DNA of 64,000 nt from Pseudomonadota bacterium (GCA_021325555.1 JAJPGY010000013.1:1-64000), one strand, 5' to 3'. Shown: positions 17,287 through 26,853, counted from the stretch's first letter. A program made the numbers and translations. Notes: generated by a model not told the origin, from the sequence alone.

Positions 17287-19659
17287 ATGCACGGCCGGTT
17301 TCGATCAGTCTTGCTGGCGGTGCTTCCCGTGGCAGCCATAGTGCTGGCCACTGTTCTGGCCTACGAGCCGGCGTTGTTCAATTTCTTCGCCGGGGACGAC
17401 TTTGTCCATCTGACCTGGCTTCCCGATGCGATCCGAAATCCCGAGCTCATATGGCGCAATTTCCACAGCGCCTGGCTGGACGGCACGACCGCGCGCTTTT
17501 ATCGCCCGCTCATATCCGTCTTTATGGTCGGCGATTATCTCATCTGGGGCGCCAACGGGCTGGGATTTCACCTGACCAATCTGGCCGCGCATCTGGCCAG
17601 CGCGCTTTTTCTGCTTCTGATCGTCTTTGAGATCGCCGGCCACCTCAATGACCGGGAAAGCAAAATCGGCGCCCGAGCCTGGCCCTTTATCGCCGCCGCC
17701 CTCTTCGCTCTCTACCCGTTGCACCCGGAGGCAGTCTCGTGGATAACCGGGCGGGTGGACGCGATCGTCACCGCCTTCACGCTTGCTACTTTGTGGTATT
17801 ACATCCGGTGGCGCTCCACGGATCAGGTCCTCTGGTTCGCAGCCGCCGCCCTGAGCATGTCGCTGGCCCTGCTTTCCAAAGAGATGGCCATCACCCTGCC
17901 GGCTCTATTCGTCGCCTGGGAGGTGTTGCTCGGCAGAAAGGCCGCCGGTGAAGGGAAGCGCTGGAGTCCCCGGGGCCTGTGGGCAACCTTCCCCTTCTGG
18001 GTGCTGCTCGCCGCCTACTTTGTTGTCAGAAGGATCGCGCTCGGGACCTTTGTCGGCGGCTACGACAACTCGTTGCTCTTCGTGGCCAACCCGCGCTTGT
18101 TCGTCAGCGGCTGGATTCACGGTCTGACCATGATGCTGGTTCCCATTAACAAGGAGCTTGTCGGCGCGCATCATCCGCTGACCAAGCTCTGGCTGGCCTG
18201 CCTGGCCGGCTCGCTGGTGCTTACCGCCTGGGCGCTTTTCCGCAACCGCAATGCCTTTGCCCCGTTTCTCTTCCTCCTTTCCTGGATCGCCTTTTCGCTG
18301 GCGCCTGTCTACAAGTTATTCTCCATCGCCGACGACCTGGAGGGCAGCCGCCTCGCCTATCTGGCGACGGCACCGCTGTGCGCGCTTATCACCTTTGGCA
18401 CGGCCTTTGCAAGCCGCAAGCCTCTTGGCTCACCACTGGCAGCCACAACCTGGCTGGTCACCGCGGCTTTCCTCGCCTGCGCCTGGGCGCTGCTGTGGAC
18501 GAACAATCAGGCCTGGCTCAGAGCCGGCAACGAGTCGAACGCGATCCGCAGAGCGCTCTTTGACCTTTACCAGTCACTGCCGGGCGATCCGCCGGTGCTC
18601 GTCATCGGGCTGCCGGACAATATGCAGGGCGCCTACGTGTGCCGCAACGCCATAGTCGGCATGACGCACCAGCCGCAGCTGCCGCGAACGATCAACAACT
18701 GCTTTACCGTGGGCGGCTTCGAGCCGCTCCTGCCTTTCGGCTATCTCAAGAGCTCGCTTCTGGCAAGCGCCGACAAGGTGAGGATCTTTCGCTGGATAAG
18801 CGAATCCAGGCGTTTCGAGCAGATCGACATCCGGGCGGATAAGGGCGCGTCCGCGCTCTGGACCGGCAAGGAGCTTGCCGCCGTTCTCTGTCCTCGCCCG
18901 GCAGCTCAGGTGAGCTTTAACGCCCGGGCAGACGGCTCGCTGGAGGTCCGCGGCGGCCCGGGACCGGCCGGCAGGCCCGGGCTCATCATTACCCTTCCCG
19001 GCCGGTCCTGCTGGTCGTCCGAGTTCGTCTGCGTGACAGCCGATCTCCTGGCACCGGAAGGGCAGGGAAGCGCTGTCGGCGCCGATCTTCTTTACAGCAA
19101 CGATCTGGTAAAAGATCTGGCGCTGCGCCATCGCGTGCACGCGTCAATCGAGCCGGGCGAGGGCGAGCGCAGGCTCGTCTTCTCGCTGCGCGCCATCCCC
19201 GAGTACGCGCTTGGCGGCGCCTTAAGGCAGCTCGAGCTCCTGCTCCCGGAGCGGTGCCACCTCCTGGTGAAGTCGGTCGAGCTTGTCGACCCGGCAACGA
19301 TCATGCCCGCAATCGCCTTTCCCGGCTCCGGCTATCTGGGCAGCAAGGGCTTCCTCCACCTCTCGGCTCATGAGCCGTCCGCCTCCGTCACCGTCGATGC
19401 CGCCGGGATTGCCGGCGCCGCCTCGGTCGACCTGGAGCTGACCAGGGCCAACCTCACTTTCGAGACGCAAAACACCAGCGAGACAAGCCGGGTGGTGATG
19501 AAACACCTGCGCTGTGATACCGCTTCCGGTACCATACTCCTCGAGCGCTCGGACTTTCCCGAGCGCGGGCTGTATGAGGCGCGCCCGCGAGCACTGGACA
19601 GCTCAGGCAAACCGGTCGGGGTGGCCGGCGATCACATTATAATCTCGGTAGACTCGTAG
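17287..19659 (+). CDS. Polytopic GT-C glycosyltransferase-like membrane protein
   Basis: The product is 790 aa. The first about 430 residues carry 10-12 membrane segments. An early acidic pair lies in FFAGDDFVHLTW, the position of the catalytic Asp in GT-C enzymes, and the motif HPEAVSWITGRVDAI recalls the TMTC/GT39-like group. Residues about 430-790 form a soluble, mostly beta domain with no family I recognise. It probably uses a polyprenyl-phosphate sugar outside the membrane. It is translationally linked to the DegT gene (2-nt gap) and followed by an MshEN protein 27 nt later. Donor and acceptor are unknown. Confidence 0.75.
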   Translation: MHGRFRSVLLAVLPVAAIVLATVLAYEPALFNFFAGDDFVHLTWLPDAIRNPELIWRNFHSAWLDGTTARFYRPLISVFMVGDYLIWGANGLGFHLTNLAAHLASALFLLLIVFEIAGHLNDRESKIGARAWPFIAAALFALYPLHPEAVSWITGRVDAIVTAFTLATLWYYIRWRSTDQVLWFAAAALSMSLALLSKEMAITLPALFVAWEVLLGRKAAGEGKRWSPRGLWATFPFWVLLAAYFVVRRIALGTFVGGYDNSLLFVANPRLFVSGWIHGLTMMLVPINKELVGAHHPLTKLWLACLAGSLVLTAWALFRNRNAFAPFLFLLSWIAFSLAPVYKLFSIADDLEGSRLAYLATAPLCALITFGTAFASRKPLGSPLAATTWLVTAAFLACAWALLWTNNQAWLRAGNESNAIRRALFDLYQSLPGDPPVLVIGLPDNMQGAYVCRNAIVGMTHQPQLPRTINNCFTVGGFEPLLPFGYLKSSLLASADKVRIFRWISESRRFEQIDIRADKGASALWTGKELAAVLCPRPAAQVSFNARADGSLEVRGGPGPAGRPGLIITLPGRSCWSSEFVCVTADLLAPEGQGSAVGADLLYSNDLVKDLALRHRVHASIEPGEGERRLVFSLRAIPEYALGGALRQLELLLPERCHLLVKSVELVDPATIMPAIAFPGSGYLGSKGFLHLSAHEPSASVTVDAAGIAGAASVDLELTRANLTFETQNTSETSRVVMKHLRCDTASGTILLERSDFPERGLYEARPRALDSSGKPVGVAGDHIIISVDS

Positions 19660-19686
19660 GCAGCCGAGCACCGGGAGCAGTTGTCA

Positions 19687-20088
19687 ATGCCACAATCGCC
19701 ACGCAGCTTCTCATCCAGCCTGATCGGCCAGCGACTGATCGAAGCCGGCCATCTCACCGAGCAACAGCTGCGAGAGGCGCTTGACGCCCAGGCTGACACA
19801 GGGCTCCTTCTGGGCGAGGTGTGCATGCTCAAGGGCTGGATCACCTATGAGCAATTGAAGGAATGTCTTCCCTCACTGCGGAGCAAGCTGGGCGAGCGGC
19901 TGCTGGCGCATGGCTACATCACCATGGAGCAGCTATGGCTTGCTCTTTTCGAGCAACGGCAGACCGGCGCCAAACTGGGCGCAATCCTCATCGACCGCGG
20001 CTGGATAGACCAGCAGGCGCTGACTTCGGTGGTCGGCGAATCAAAGGCCCCGCGCGCCGCTCATTGGCAGACGAATGAGCGGCCCTAG
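19687..20088 (+). CDS. Stand-alone MshEN / GspE-N domain protein, possible c-di-GMP sensor
   Basis: The 133-aa protein is two tandem copies of the motif known from the N-terminus of GspE/MshE ATPases: LIGQRLIEAGHLTEQQLREAL with a paired LLLGEVCMLKGWITYEQL, then KLGERLLAHGYITMEQLWLAL with KLGAILIDRGWIDQQAL. In MshE such motifs bind c-di-GMP. No ATPase domain follows. The start is ATG 19687 (GGGAG upstream); a TTG two codons earlier is the alternative. It closes the DegT/GT-C operon and could make glycan export or synthesis respond to c-di-GMP, which is an inference. Confidence 0.7.
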   Translation: MPQSPRSFSSSLIGQRLIEAGHLTEQQLREALDAQADTGLLLGEVCMLKGWITYEQLKECLPSLRSKLGERLLAHGYITMEQLWLALFEQRQTGAKLGAILIDRGWIDQQALTSVVGESKAPRAAHWQTNERP

Positions 20089-20118
20089 GGGCGCATGCAA
20101 TGCCCCTCTAGGTGATTT
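20084..20118 (+). terminator. Probable intrinsic terminator after the MshEN gene
   Basis: CCTAGGGGC and GCCCCTCTAGG form a 9-bp stem with a 2-nt bulge and a 9-nt loop, followed by TGATTTTG. The stem begins on the stop codon of the upstream gene and lies between convergent genes. Confidence 0.6.
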
Positions 20119-20129
20119 TGCTTCGCCCA

Positions 20130-21911
20130 TCATTTGTTAATGACCAGGCAAAGCGGCACCGGATTGACAAGCCGGCCCTTCGATTCGATCACGTAGCCCG
20201 GCGTAACCGGCCTCGAGATTGCCAGCATCCTGTCCACAATGCGCGGGCGGCCGGACTCCGGCAGCCGGCTGAGCTCATCTTCCGACACGACAGCCACAGC
20301 TATGCCCGGAAGTGAAAGAAAGCGGGCCAGCTCCGCTGCCGTGTTCAGGCGGACCGGCTCCCTGCCGGTCTGAAAGGTTATCTCGTCGATGGAGTTGGCA
20401 TGGCTGGCCAATACGCCGATCCTGGTCCCCGGCGGGCTGTGATTTATCTGCCGGCAAAAGCGTCCGGTGAACTGCATCTCCCCTATCTCCTTCAGCCCCT
20501 GCCAGGCAAATCCGGTCCCGGCCAGGCAGATGCCCGCGAAAGCGGCGGCATAGGCCAGATAAAGACGCCCGCGCCACAAGGACCCCGCAATGGCCAACCC
20601 GGACAGCACCAGCGTCACCGGCAGAGCAGCCCAGAGGAAAAACGGCTTGCCGCCGGCTATGCAGCCCAGCGGGTAGACAGCGAGCGCGCCCACCGCGGCA
20701 AAACCGGCGGCAAAAAGCCAGCCGACCAGGTAAGCGGGGCGGCAACCCCCGGCAATCCAGCGCGACAGGTGGGCGCCGACGAGGGCTGCGGCCGCCGGAT
20801 AGGCAGGCAATGCGTAGTAATCGCACTTGCCCCGGGAGACGCTGAAAAACCCGAGCACCGCCACGAGATAGAGCCACAGGAATAGCCTCTTCCGCCGGCA
20901 GCCACCATCGTCCGCCCCGGCGGGCGGCACGGGGGCGCTGCCCGGCCCCGCCTTGCCGCCCTTTCCTTTCCGGCCGAGCCGGCGGCCCTCCTGCGCCTCA
21001 ACAAAGACAATGAATGGCAGGAATAGCGACCAGGGCGCAAAGCCGCTCACGAATGACGCCACCATAAACCAGGCCGGCTTGTGCGTGTCGTAGGTGGAGC
21101 CGGCAAATCGCTGGAGATTCTCGCGCAGGAAAAACCAGCTGATCGCCCACAGCCCGTTGGCCCTGTACGCAGCCAGAAACCACGGCAAGCCAATTGCAAG
21201 CACGGTCAGGGCGCCGACGGCCAGGTGACGGGGCTTTACCGTGGAGAGCTTGCGAGTGACCGCGAGGAAGGCCGCGAACGCCACCGCGGGTAATACCACA
21301 CCCACGGGCCCCTTGGTAAGGAACGCCAGCCCCATAGCTGCCGAAGCGAGCCACCAGATTAGCCCTCGCCGTTGTTCCATCTCCAACCCGGCATAGAGCA
21401 GAGCCATCGCCAGCGTGTCGTAGAGGACCAGGTTCATGTCGGACATGCACGAGGCGGCAAAGGAGATGAACATAAACGAGCTGGCAAGCGCCATGGCAGC
21501 AAGCGCGCCGCCGCGCCGGCCAAAAAGCCTGGCGGTACCGGTCCCGGTCAGGGCGACCGTGATAAGGGCGGCAATGATTGCCGGAATCCTGGCCGATAGA
21601 TGAGATATGCCGAAGGTGGTGAACGTGCCGATGATCCACCAGTACATGAGGATCGGCTTATCGAAGAAGGGCTTGCCGTGATAGAGCGGGGTGATCCAAT
21701 CGGATTGCCCGAGCATCTCCCTGGCGCACTCGGCAAAGAAGACCTCGGCGCGACTGAATCGCGGCCAGCCGGCGGCCAGGCTCGCGTACAGCACAAGGGC
21801 CAGGCACACGACAGGGACGAGGAGCGGCGCCACGGCAGCCGCCGAGCAGCCCTCCCGGCTTGCATCGGCTTCCTGTCCGCTGGTGTGGCGTCTTACAAGC
21901 GTCCTAAACAT
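20130..21911 (-). CDS. ArnT-like glycosyltransferase (GT83 family, PMT_2 domain)
   Basis: The product is 593 aa from ATG 21911, with about 12 membrane segments. Its periplasmic first loop, RFSRAEVFFAECAREML followed by WITPLYHGKPFFDKPILMYW, is the ArnT/PMT_2 signature. AFLTKGPVGVVLP and the SRGKCDYYALPAYPAAAAL segment are also family hallmarks. ArnT enzymes move a sugar from undecaprenyl phosphate to lipid A on the outer face of the inner membrane. The frame extends to 21962, but ATG 21911 has GGGAG and AGGGA upstream. It converges on the DegT/GT-C/MshEN operon, and an acyltransferase gene lies upstream. Confidence 0.85.
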   Translation of the reverse strand: MFRTLVRRHTSGQEADASREGCSAAAVAPLLVPVVCLALVLYASLAAGWPRFSRAEVFFAECAREMLGQSDWITPLYHGKPFFDKPILMYWWIIGTFTTFGISHLSARIPAIIAALITVALTGTGTARLFGRRGGALAAMALASSFMFISFAASCMSDMNLVLYDTLAMALLYAGLEMEQRRGLIWWLASAAMGLAFLTKGPVGVVLPAVAFAAFLAVTRKLSTVKPRHLAVGALTVLAIGLPWFLAAYRANGLWAISWFFLRENLQRFAGSTYDTHKPAWFMVASFVSGFAPWSLFLPFIVFVEAQEGRRLGRKGKGGKAGPGSAPVPPAGADDGGCRRKRLFLWLYLVAVLGFFSVSRGKCDYYALPAYPAAAALVGAHLSRWIAGGCRPAYLVGWLFAAGFAAVGALAVYPLGCIAGGKPFFLWAALPVTLVLSGLAIAGSLWRGRLYLAYAAAFAGICLAGTGFAWQGLKEIGEMQFTGRFCRQINHSPPGTRIGVLASHANSIDEITFQTGREPVRLNTAAELARFLSLPGIAVAVVSEDELSRLPESGRPRIVDRMLAISRPVTPGYVIESKGRLVNPVPLCLVINK

Positions 21912-21990
21912 GTCCCTGCCGCTCCCGCTTAACATCCTACCGGCAGGGCGCCGGAAGTACATTCGCTACGTTTAACAGAGGCGCGTGCCG

Positions 21991-22692
21991 CTAGCCAACG
22001 TAGTCGAAATAGCTGTCCGCCGCCTGGCGGAGGGCGCACATTGTTTGCTCCAGCTTGGCCCGCACGGCCTCCAGCCCGTCGTCGGGCAGCCCGGCAGGGA
22101 CGGGGATGGGCTCTCCGACCACATAGACCATTGGCGTCGACCAGAGCGGGCCCATGAACCTGTCCCAGCCCCAGAACCACCATTGCGAGCGGGCAAAGCA
22201 GACAAAAGGAACGATCGGCAGACCCGCCAGCTGGGCCAACCTGACCACCCCCGGCTTCACGTTATAGATGGGACCGCGCGGACCGTCCACCATGACCGCC
22301 AGATGCTGCCCCGCCCGGGCAGCCTTCACCATCTGCACCGCCCCCTCGACAGGGCGGTGCGCCGGCGACCCGCGCCCCAGCGAGTAGCCGAGCTGCTCGA
22401 GCGCCCTGGCGACAATCTCGCCGTCACGACTGCGGCTGACCAGGATCGTTGTTTTGTCCCTCGGCCAGACGAGCCGCAACATCCCCACCATGCGCCCGTG
22501 ATAAAGCGCGAACACCGCCGGGGCCTTGTTCTCCAGGTACGGTCTGGCGCCCGGAGCGACAACCCAGGTTATCTTGTACGAGCTGTCGAAAAAGCGCATC
22601 CCGTGGTGGCAGATCCCGGCAAGCACCTTGATCCTGAGCCCATCGAGGGCCGGATACCGGGCCATCAAATTACGGAGACGAAATTTAGCCAT
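21991..22692 (-). CDS. Lysophospholipid acyltransferase-type protein (DUF374)
   Basis: A 233-aa protein. FALYHGRMVGMLRLVWP contains the catalytic His region of the LPLAT superfamily in its DUF374 form, followed by ILVSRSRDGEIVARALEQLGY, MVDGPRGPIYNVKPGVVRLA and GLPIVPF. Members are found near lipid A genes and are thought to be acyltransferases at the inner membrane. It lies between ArnT-like and selB genes on the same strand, with 79 nt to the ArnT-like frame. The acyl acceptor is unknown. Confidence 0.82.
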   Translation of the reverse strand: MAKFRLRNLMARYPALDGLRIKVLAGICHHGMRFFDSSYKITWVVAPGARPYLENKAPAVFALYHGRMVGMLRLVWPRDKTTILVSRSRDGEIVARALEQLGYSLGRGSPAHRPVEGAVQMVKAARAGQHLAVMVDGPRGPIYNVKPGVVRLAQLAGLPIVPFVCFARSQWWFWGWDRFMGPLWSTPMVYVVGEPIPVPAGLPDDGLEAVRAKLEQTMCALRQAADSYFDYVG

Positions 22693-22777
22693 GCCTGCTC
22701 ACAACGGACGTCCGGGCATTATTTTAACGTGCCCGCTCCCGAACCGCCCCCGGCATGGCTGGCGCTGCAAGCGGAAG

Positions 22778-24745
22778 CTAAGCTTTGGGCGGCTGTACAA
22801 GCAGCGCTCGACCCTCGCCGACGCGCCTCGTTATCTTCAAGTCGTCGAAGTGGGCGAGCAGAGCCATTGCATATTTGCGGGTGACGCCCAGCGCCTCCTT
22901 GAAGTCGCTGGGGCTAATCTGTTGCTTCTCAGACCACAGACGGGCCAGAATTTCGTGCGCCTTCCGGATAGTCGCTGCCGACGAGGCAAACTCATAGTTG
23001 ACCACGGTTGCCTGTGAAGTCTCCGCCAGGCGCTCAATCACCGATTTCACCTCGCGCGGCGGACGAGCCAGGCGGCGGGCGATTTCATCGATCTCCAGGC
23101 ACAGGTTCTCCGCAAGCACGCAGACCACGGCTTGAGCCAGCGCTTCCCGGTCCGGGTTTGCCGCAGCCTGGGCAGCGCCGGGCAGGGTCACCTTGTCGCC
23201 GTGCCGGGCCAGCTTTCCGCCCTCGACAGCAGCCTGAACTATCTGTTGAAAGACGGTCCGGTCGGCTGCAGGCATGACGCTGGCCTTTAGCTGCTCGAGC
23301 GGTACAAGCGCCGTGCCCGAAAGATCGGAGGCCTTGCCGGCGCGGGCTGCCACCGCGGCAACGGCCCTGTCCTCCAGCTCCTGTCTTACCGCTTTCGGCA
23401 GAAGGTAGTTGGCCAGCCTGACCAGATCACCTGCGGCGATGATGTTGCCGGCAATGCCTGCCCTCACCGCAGCCGGCAGAAGCCTGCCGAGCTGCCCTTC
23501 CGGCACCATGCCTTGGGGAGACGAGGACACGTACGACACAGCCGCGGCCTGGTAGTCACCATCAAGGATTTGACGCGCCAGCTCCTTGAGCTTCGCGCGC
23601 GCCAGCCACCGCGGCTGGTCGCGCATCAGTATCCTGCCACCGTAAATAGTGTCATCACTCAGCCTGATCACAAAGCGATGCCCTGCCTCGGCCACCACCG
23701 GATCGGACATCGCCAGGGCGGCAAGCGCCAGCGGACCGCAGCCGCGCTCTGAGGCGACCGGGTCGGCAAGCAGCTCCACCCATCGCACCCGACCATGGTA
23801 TTCGGCGGTGCCGTGATAAAGCCGGATCGGTTGCCCGGCCAGCGCAGCCAGCTCGCCGGCCGAGATCCGCTCCGGCAGTCCCGCCAGCTGGACAAGAATC
23901 AACGTGGTGGGAGCCAGCGGCTCGCCGAGAAGGACGTGGCCGCGCGCGATGCCGCCGCCGTCTTTGACCACCAGGTTCAAAGCCAATCGCTGCCCGGCGC
24001 GCGCCCGCTCCAGGACTTGCCCGAACGTCTCCAGGCGGCGGATTCGCGCCTTCATGCCGCCCGGCTCGATGCAGATCTCGGAGCCGGTCGTGAGCTCGCC
24101 GCGCACCAGCGTCCCGGTGACGATCGTCCCGAAGCCCGGTTTGTTGAACACTCGATCCACCGGCAGAAATGCTGCGCCGGCGGTCGATTCGGCGGGCATC
24201 CTGTTGAGACTTTCGACCAGGACCTCCTTCAGCCGGCCGATCCCTGTTCCCTGCGTGCATGATATCGGGACCAGCCCCATAAGGGAGATGGATTCGCCGG
24301 CCAGCAGTGTCTCGACCTGCGCGGCAACCGCAGTCGTTTGCCGGTCGTCGACGAGGTCGTTTTTCGTCAAAGCGACGAGAACGGATTTGATTCCCAGCAG
24401 GCTCAAGATCCTCGCGTGCTCGTATGTCTGCGGCATCGGACCTTCGTCGGCAGCCACGACCAGAAGCGCAAGCTCGATGCCCCCGACGCCGGCGAGCATA
24501 TTTTTGAGAAACTTGCCGTGCCCCGGCACATCGATAAAGCCGACTACCAGCCCGTCCGGCAGGCGCATATGCGCAAAGCCCAGGTCGGTCGTCATGCCGC
24601 GTTCTTTCTCTTCTTTCAGCCGATCCGGGTCGATTCCCGTCAACGCTTTGAGCAGGCTGGTCTTTCCGTGATCGACATGCCCGGCTGTTGCCAACGTGAA
24701 GTACCGGCTTTGAGAACCGACAGCGACCTTTTCAGACGCGCCCAT
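22778..24745 (-). CDS. selB: Selenocysteine-specific translation elongation factor
   Basis: SelB delivers selenocysteyl-tRNA to UGA codons by binding the SECIS hairpin. The 655-aa protein has EF-Tu-like GTPase motifs (GHVDHGKTSL, DVPGHGKF, TKND), the SelB-typical LKEEKERGMTTDLGFA switch region, domains II/III (KPGFGTIVTGTL) and about 270 C-terminal residues with winged-helix repeats ending in FKEALGVTRKYAMALLAHFDD. Length and layout are complete. selA, selD and tRNA-Sec are not in the window, and I found no obvious in-frame UGA selenoprotein here. It faces the DedA gene divergently. Confidence 0.92.
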   Translation of the reverse strand: MGASEKVAVGSQSRYFTLATAGHVDHGKTSLLKALTGIDPDRLKEEKERGMTTDLGFAHMRLPDGLVVGFIDVPGHGKFLKNMLAGVGGIELALLVVAADEGPMPQTYEHARILSLLGIKSVLVALTKNDLVDDRQTTAVAAQVETLLAGESISLMGLVPISCTQGTGIGRLKEVLVESLNRMPAESTAGAAFLPVDRVFNKPGFGTIVTGTLVRGELTTGSEICIEPGGMKARIRRLETFGQVLERARAGQRLALNLVVKDGGGIARGHVLLGEPLAPTTLILVQLAGLPERISAGELAALAGQPIRLYHGTAEYHGRVRWVELLADPVASERGCGPLALAALAMSDPVVAEAGHRFVIRLSDDTIYGGRILMRDQPRWLARAKLKELARQILDGDYQAAAVSYVSSSPQGMVPEGQLGRLLPAAVRAGIAGNIIAAGDLVRLANYLLPKAVRQELEDRAVAAVAARAGKASDLSGTALVPLEQLKASVMPAADRTVFQQIVQAAVEGGKLARHGDKVTLPGAAQAAANPDREALAQAVVCVLAENLCLEIDEIARRLARPPREVKSVIERLAETSQATVVNYEFASSAATIRKAHEILARLWSEKQQISPSDFKEALGVTRKYAMALLAHFDDLKITRRVGEGRALLVQPPKA

Positions 24746-24923
24746 TGCTTGCCTACCCGCCGACGCCTTCAGACGCCGGTAATATACTACCCGGATTGCG
24801 CCCGGGCTTCCTCCGAAATCGAAAGCTTTATTTACCTAACTTTTGCTGCAGGCAGCGCACAGCGCGGGCAGCAGACGCTAGAATCTTTCAGGATCCACCC
24901 CTGCCTGTTTTGCGAGGCTGACC

Positions 24924-25535
24924 GTGATTCACGAACTTATCGACCCGGTGCTCATGATGATCAGGGACACCGTGGCCAACTGGGGTTATGGCGGCGTCAT
25001 CGCCATGATGGCGATTGAATCGGCCAACATCCCGCTGCCCAGCGAGGCGATCATGCCGACCGCCGGCATCCTGGTGCAGCAGGGCAAGATGAACTTCCAT
25101 CTGGCAGCTCTGGCCGGAGCCATCGGCTGCGTACTGGGTTCGATTCCCTCGTACGTCCTCGGTCTTTACGGCGGCCGCCCTTTCCTGGAGCGATACGGGC
25201 GCTATCTTCTGCTCAAGCCGAAAGAGCTGGAGGCGGCGGACCGCTGGGTCGACAAGTATGGCGACATCACATTCTTGATCTGCCGCATGTTGCCTATTGT
25301 GCGCACCTTCATCTCTTTTCCTGCCGGGGTGCTCAAGGCGCACTTTGCCATCTTTTGCCTCTTCACCTTCATCGGCTCGCTTATCTGGTGTTATTTCCTC
25401 ACCTGGGCTGGGATCAAGTTCGGGGAGAACATCGAGATGTTCACGCATTACTGGCACAAGTTCGATCTGGCGATCGTGGTTGTCGGGGTGGGGGTGTTCG
25501 GGTACTACCTTTACCGGCACTTGAGGCAGGAATAG
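24924..25535 (+). CDS. DedA-family membrane protein
   Basis: DedA proteins are inner-membrane transporters implicated in polyprenyl-phosphate or phospholipid flipping. The 203-aa product has ESANIPLPSEAIMPTAGIL near the N-terminus, the GSIPSYVLGLYGGRPFLERYGRY re-entrant-loop motif, and RMLPIVRTFISFPAGVLKAHF, the conserved Arg-containing amphipathic segment. Four to five hydrophobic stretches are visible. The GTG start at 24924 has GAGG about 6 nt upstream. It is divergent from selB and apparently monocistronic. Confidence 0.9.
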   Translation: MIHELIDPVLMMIRDTVANWGYGGVIAMMAIESANIPLPSEAIMPTAGILVQQGKMNFHLAALAGAIGCVLGSIPSYVLGLYGGRPFLERYGRYLLLKPKELEAADRWVDKYGDITFLICRMLPIVRTFISFPAGVLKAHFAIFCLFTFIGSLIWCYFLTWAGIKFGENIEMFTHYWHKFDLAIVVVGVGVFGYYLYRHLRQE

Positions 25536-25539
25536 CAAA

Positions 25540-25556
25540 GGCGGGCATGCACCGCC
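25540..25556. terminator. Weak hairpin between convergent genes
   Basis: GGCGG and CCGCC flank a 7-nt loop. On the minus strand the stem is followed by TTTGCTATT, which would suit the gene ending at 25568. The U-tract is short on both strands. Confidence 0.3.
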
Positions 25557-25567
25557 GGTAGTGCGTT

Positions 25568-25912
25568 TTACTTGCGATACTGGCGGCGGCGGGTATCTTC
25601 GCGGATCTGCAAGAGCTCTTGCAGCAGGTCCGAACGCTCGGGACCGTCCCATTTTCGCAGCCATTCGGAGATCGCCTGCTGGATCATTCCGCTTTTGTCG
25701 GGGGAATGGGTGCCGTAAAGTCGCTTGAGCTCGAGCCAGATAGACTGCAGAGCGGCCAGCTGCTCGGCCGGCAGCTTGACCGTGTAAGCCACGTATTTAC
25801 GCGCCTGCCCCAGATCGGAGCTCACGGTGAACGTCTGCGGCTGGGCTGTGGAGTCCGGCCCGGATTGCTCCCCGGCCTGCGCTCCCTCGAAACCTGATTC
25901 GTTTTGAGACAT
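25568..25912 (-). CDS. Hypothetical protein, possible ribbon-helix-helix DNA-binding protein
   Basis: The product is 114 aa. The first 35 residues are low-complexity and acidic/Gln-rich. The rest (ARKYVAYTVKLPAEQLAALQ, then SPDKSGMIQQAISEWLRKW) has the strand-helix-turn-helix spacing of RHH proteins, with a charged C-terminal helix (LLQILREDTRRR-like). No partner toxin or partition gene is adjacent. The family is not recognised, so DNA binding is a tentative reading. Confidence 0.6.
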   Translation of the reverse strand: MSQNESGFEGAQAGEQSGPDSTAQPQTFTVSSDLGQARKYVAYTVKLPAEQLAALQSIWLELKRLYGTHSPDKSGMIQQAISEWLRKWDGPERSDLLQELLQIREDTRRRQYRK

Positions 25913-26211
25913 CTGGACGCCCGATCCCCGACTCGTTGTGGCTGCCCGGTCGCGGACATTTTACCTTATTTAAGCGCGGGGGCGGCGCTGTGCGCCGGGT
26001 CCGCGCGTCAACAGGCGCGGGCGAGGCATGCCCCACCCGCAAGCTTCGCGGTCCCTGCCGGTCGCTTCTGGCTTGCGGTTTCTCCCCTCTAATAAGCTTG
26101 ATCATGGGAACTTCACCATGAACTCTATTGCATTTTCAGTCACAAAGCACAAAATGTAAGGCGCAGGGCTGGCAGCTCTGATGCCGGAGCAGGTGTCAAG
26201 GATTTCGGCTC

Positions 26212-26853
26212 ATGATTCAAGAGATAGCACATGCGCTGATTCAGCGAATCTTCAGGGACAAGATCCTGATGGGCTTGATCATCATCGGGATGCTGGCCAT
26301 ATTCATGAGCGGAATGAGCACCAAGGACGAGCCCTCCGGAGCAACTCACAGCAGCCGGGCCGCCGAGCCCGTGCAGCAGGGGGCCCAGCCGGGGCAGGGT
26401 CAGGGACAGGCGTCCGGCCCGGGGCAAAGCCAGGGGCAACCGGCGACGCTGGACCCCAACCTGGCGACCGACTTCGTCAAATGGTGGCTCGGCCTGTCAA
26501 TGGACTACTCGGCAACCACCGCCGCGCAGAGCCACCAGCAGGCGTTCGCCTGGATGAGCAAGGAGGCGTGCGCGTCCTTCCAGTCGATCTACTGGACCCC
26601 GGACACGGCGAACGGCGTGGCCGACGGCCGGATAGTCGCCGTCTTCCATCCGACAGCGATACAGGCTCAGGCCATAAACCCCGACGGCGGCGTGGTCGTC
26701 GGCGTCACCGGAACCTATATTCTGCAAGCGAGCGGCCGGCCGGTGCCTTACGATGTGAAAGCGGCCTTCCTGGTCAAGCGGGCCGCCGACGGTCTGAGGG
26801 TAGCCGGTGTCTACAACGAGCTGGCCAGCCAGCCGAGCTCCAGCGTCTATTAA
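26212..26853 (+). CDS. Membrane-anchored protein with C-terminal NTF2/VirB8-like domain (tentative)
   Basis: The product is 213 aa. A short cytoplasmic start and one membrane helix (ILMGLIIIGMLAIFMSGM) are followed by a Gly/Gln/Pro/Ser-rich linker (about 40-80) and a 130-residue periplasmic domain. That domain (FVKWWLGLSMDYSATTAAQS at its start, alternating strands at its end) has the helix-then-sheet order of NTF2-like/VirB8 folds. No secretion genes are nearby. I do not recognise a family with certainty. The ATG at 26212 lies 10 nt after AAGGATT, a poor ribosome site. Confidence 0.6.
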   Translation: MIQEIAHALIQRIFRDKILMGLIIIGMLAIFMSGMSTKDEPSGATHSSRAAEPVQQGAQPGQGQGQASGPGQSQGQPATLDPNLATDFVKWWLGLSMDYSATTAAQSHQQAFAWMSKEACASFQSIYWTPDTANGVADGRIVAVFHPTAIQAQAINPDGGVVVGVTGTYILQASGRPVPYDVKAAFLVKRAADGLRVAGVYNELASQPSSSVY

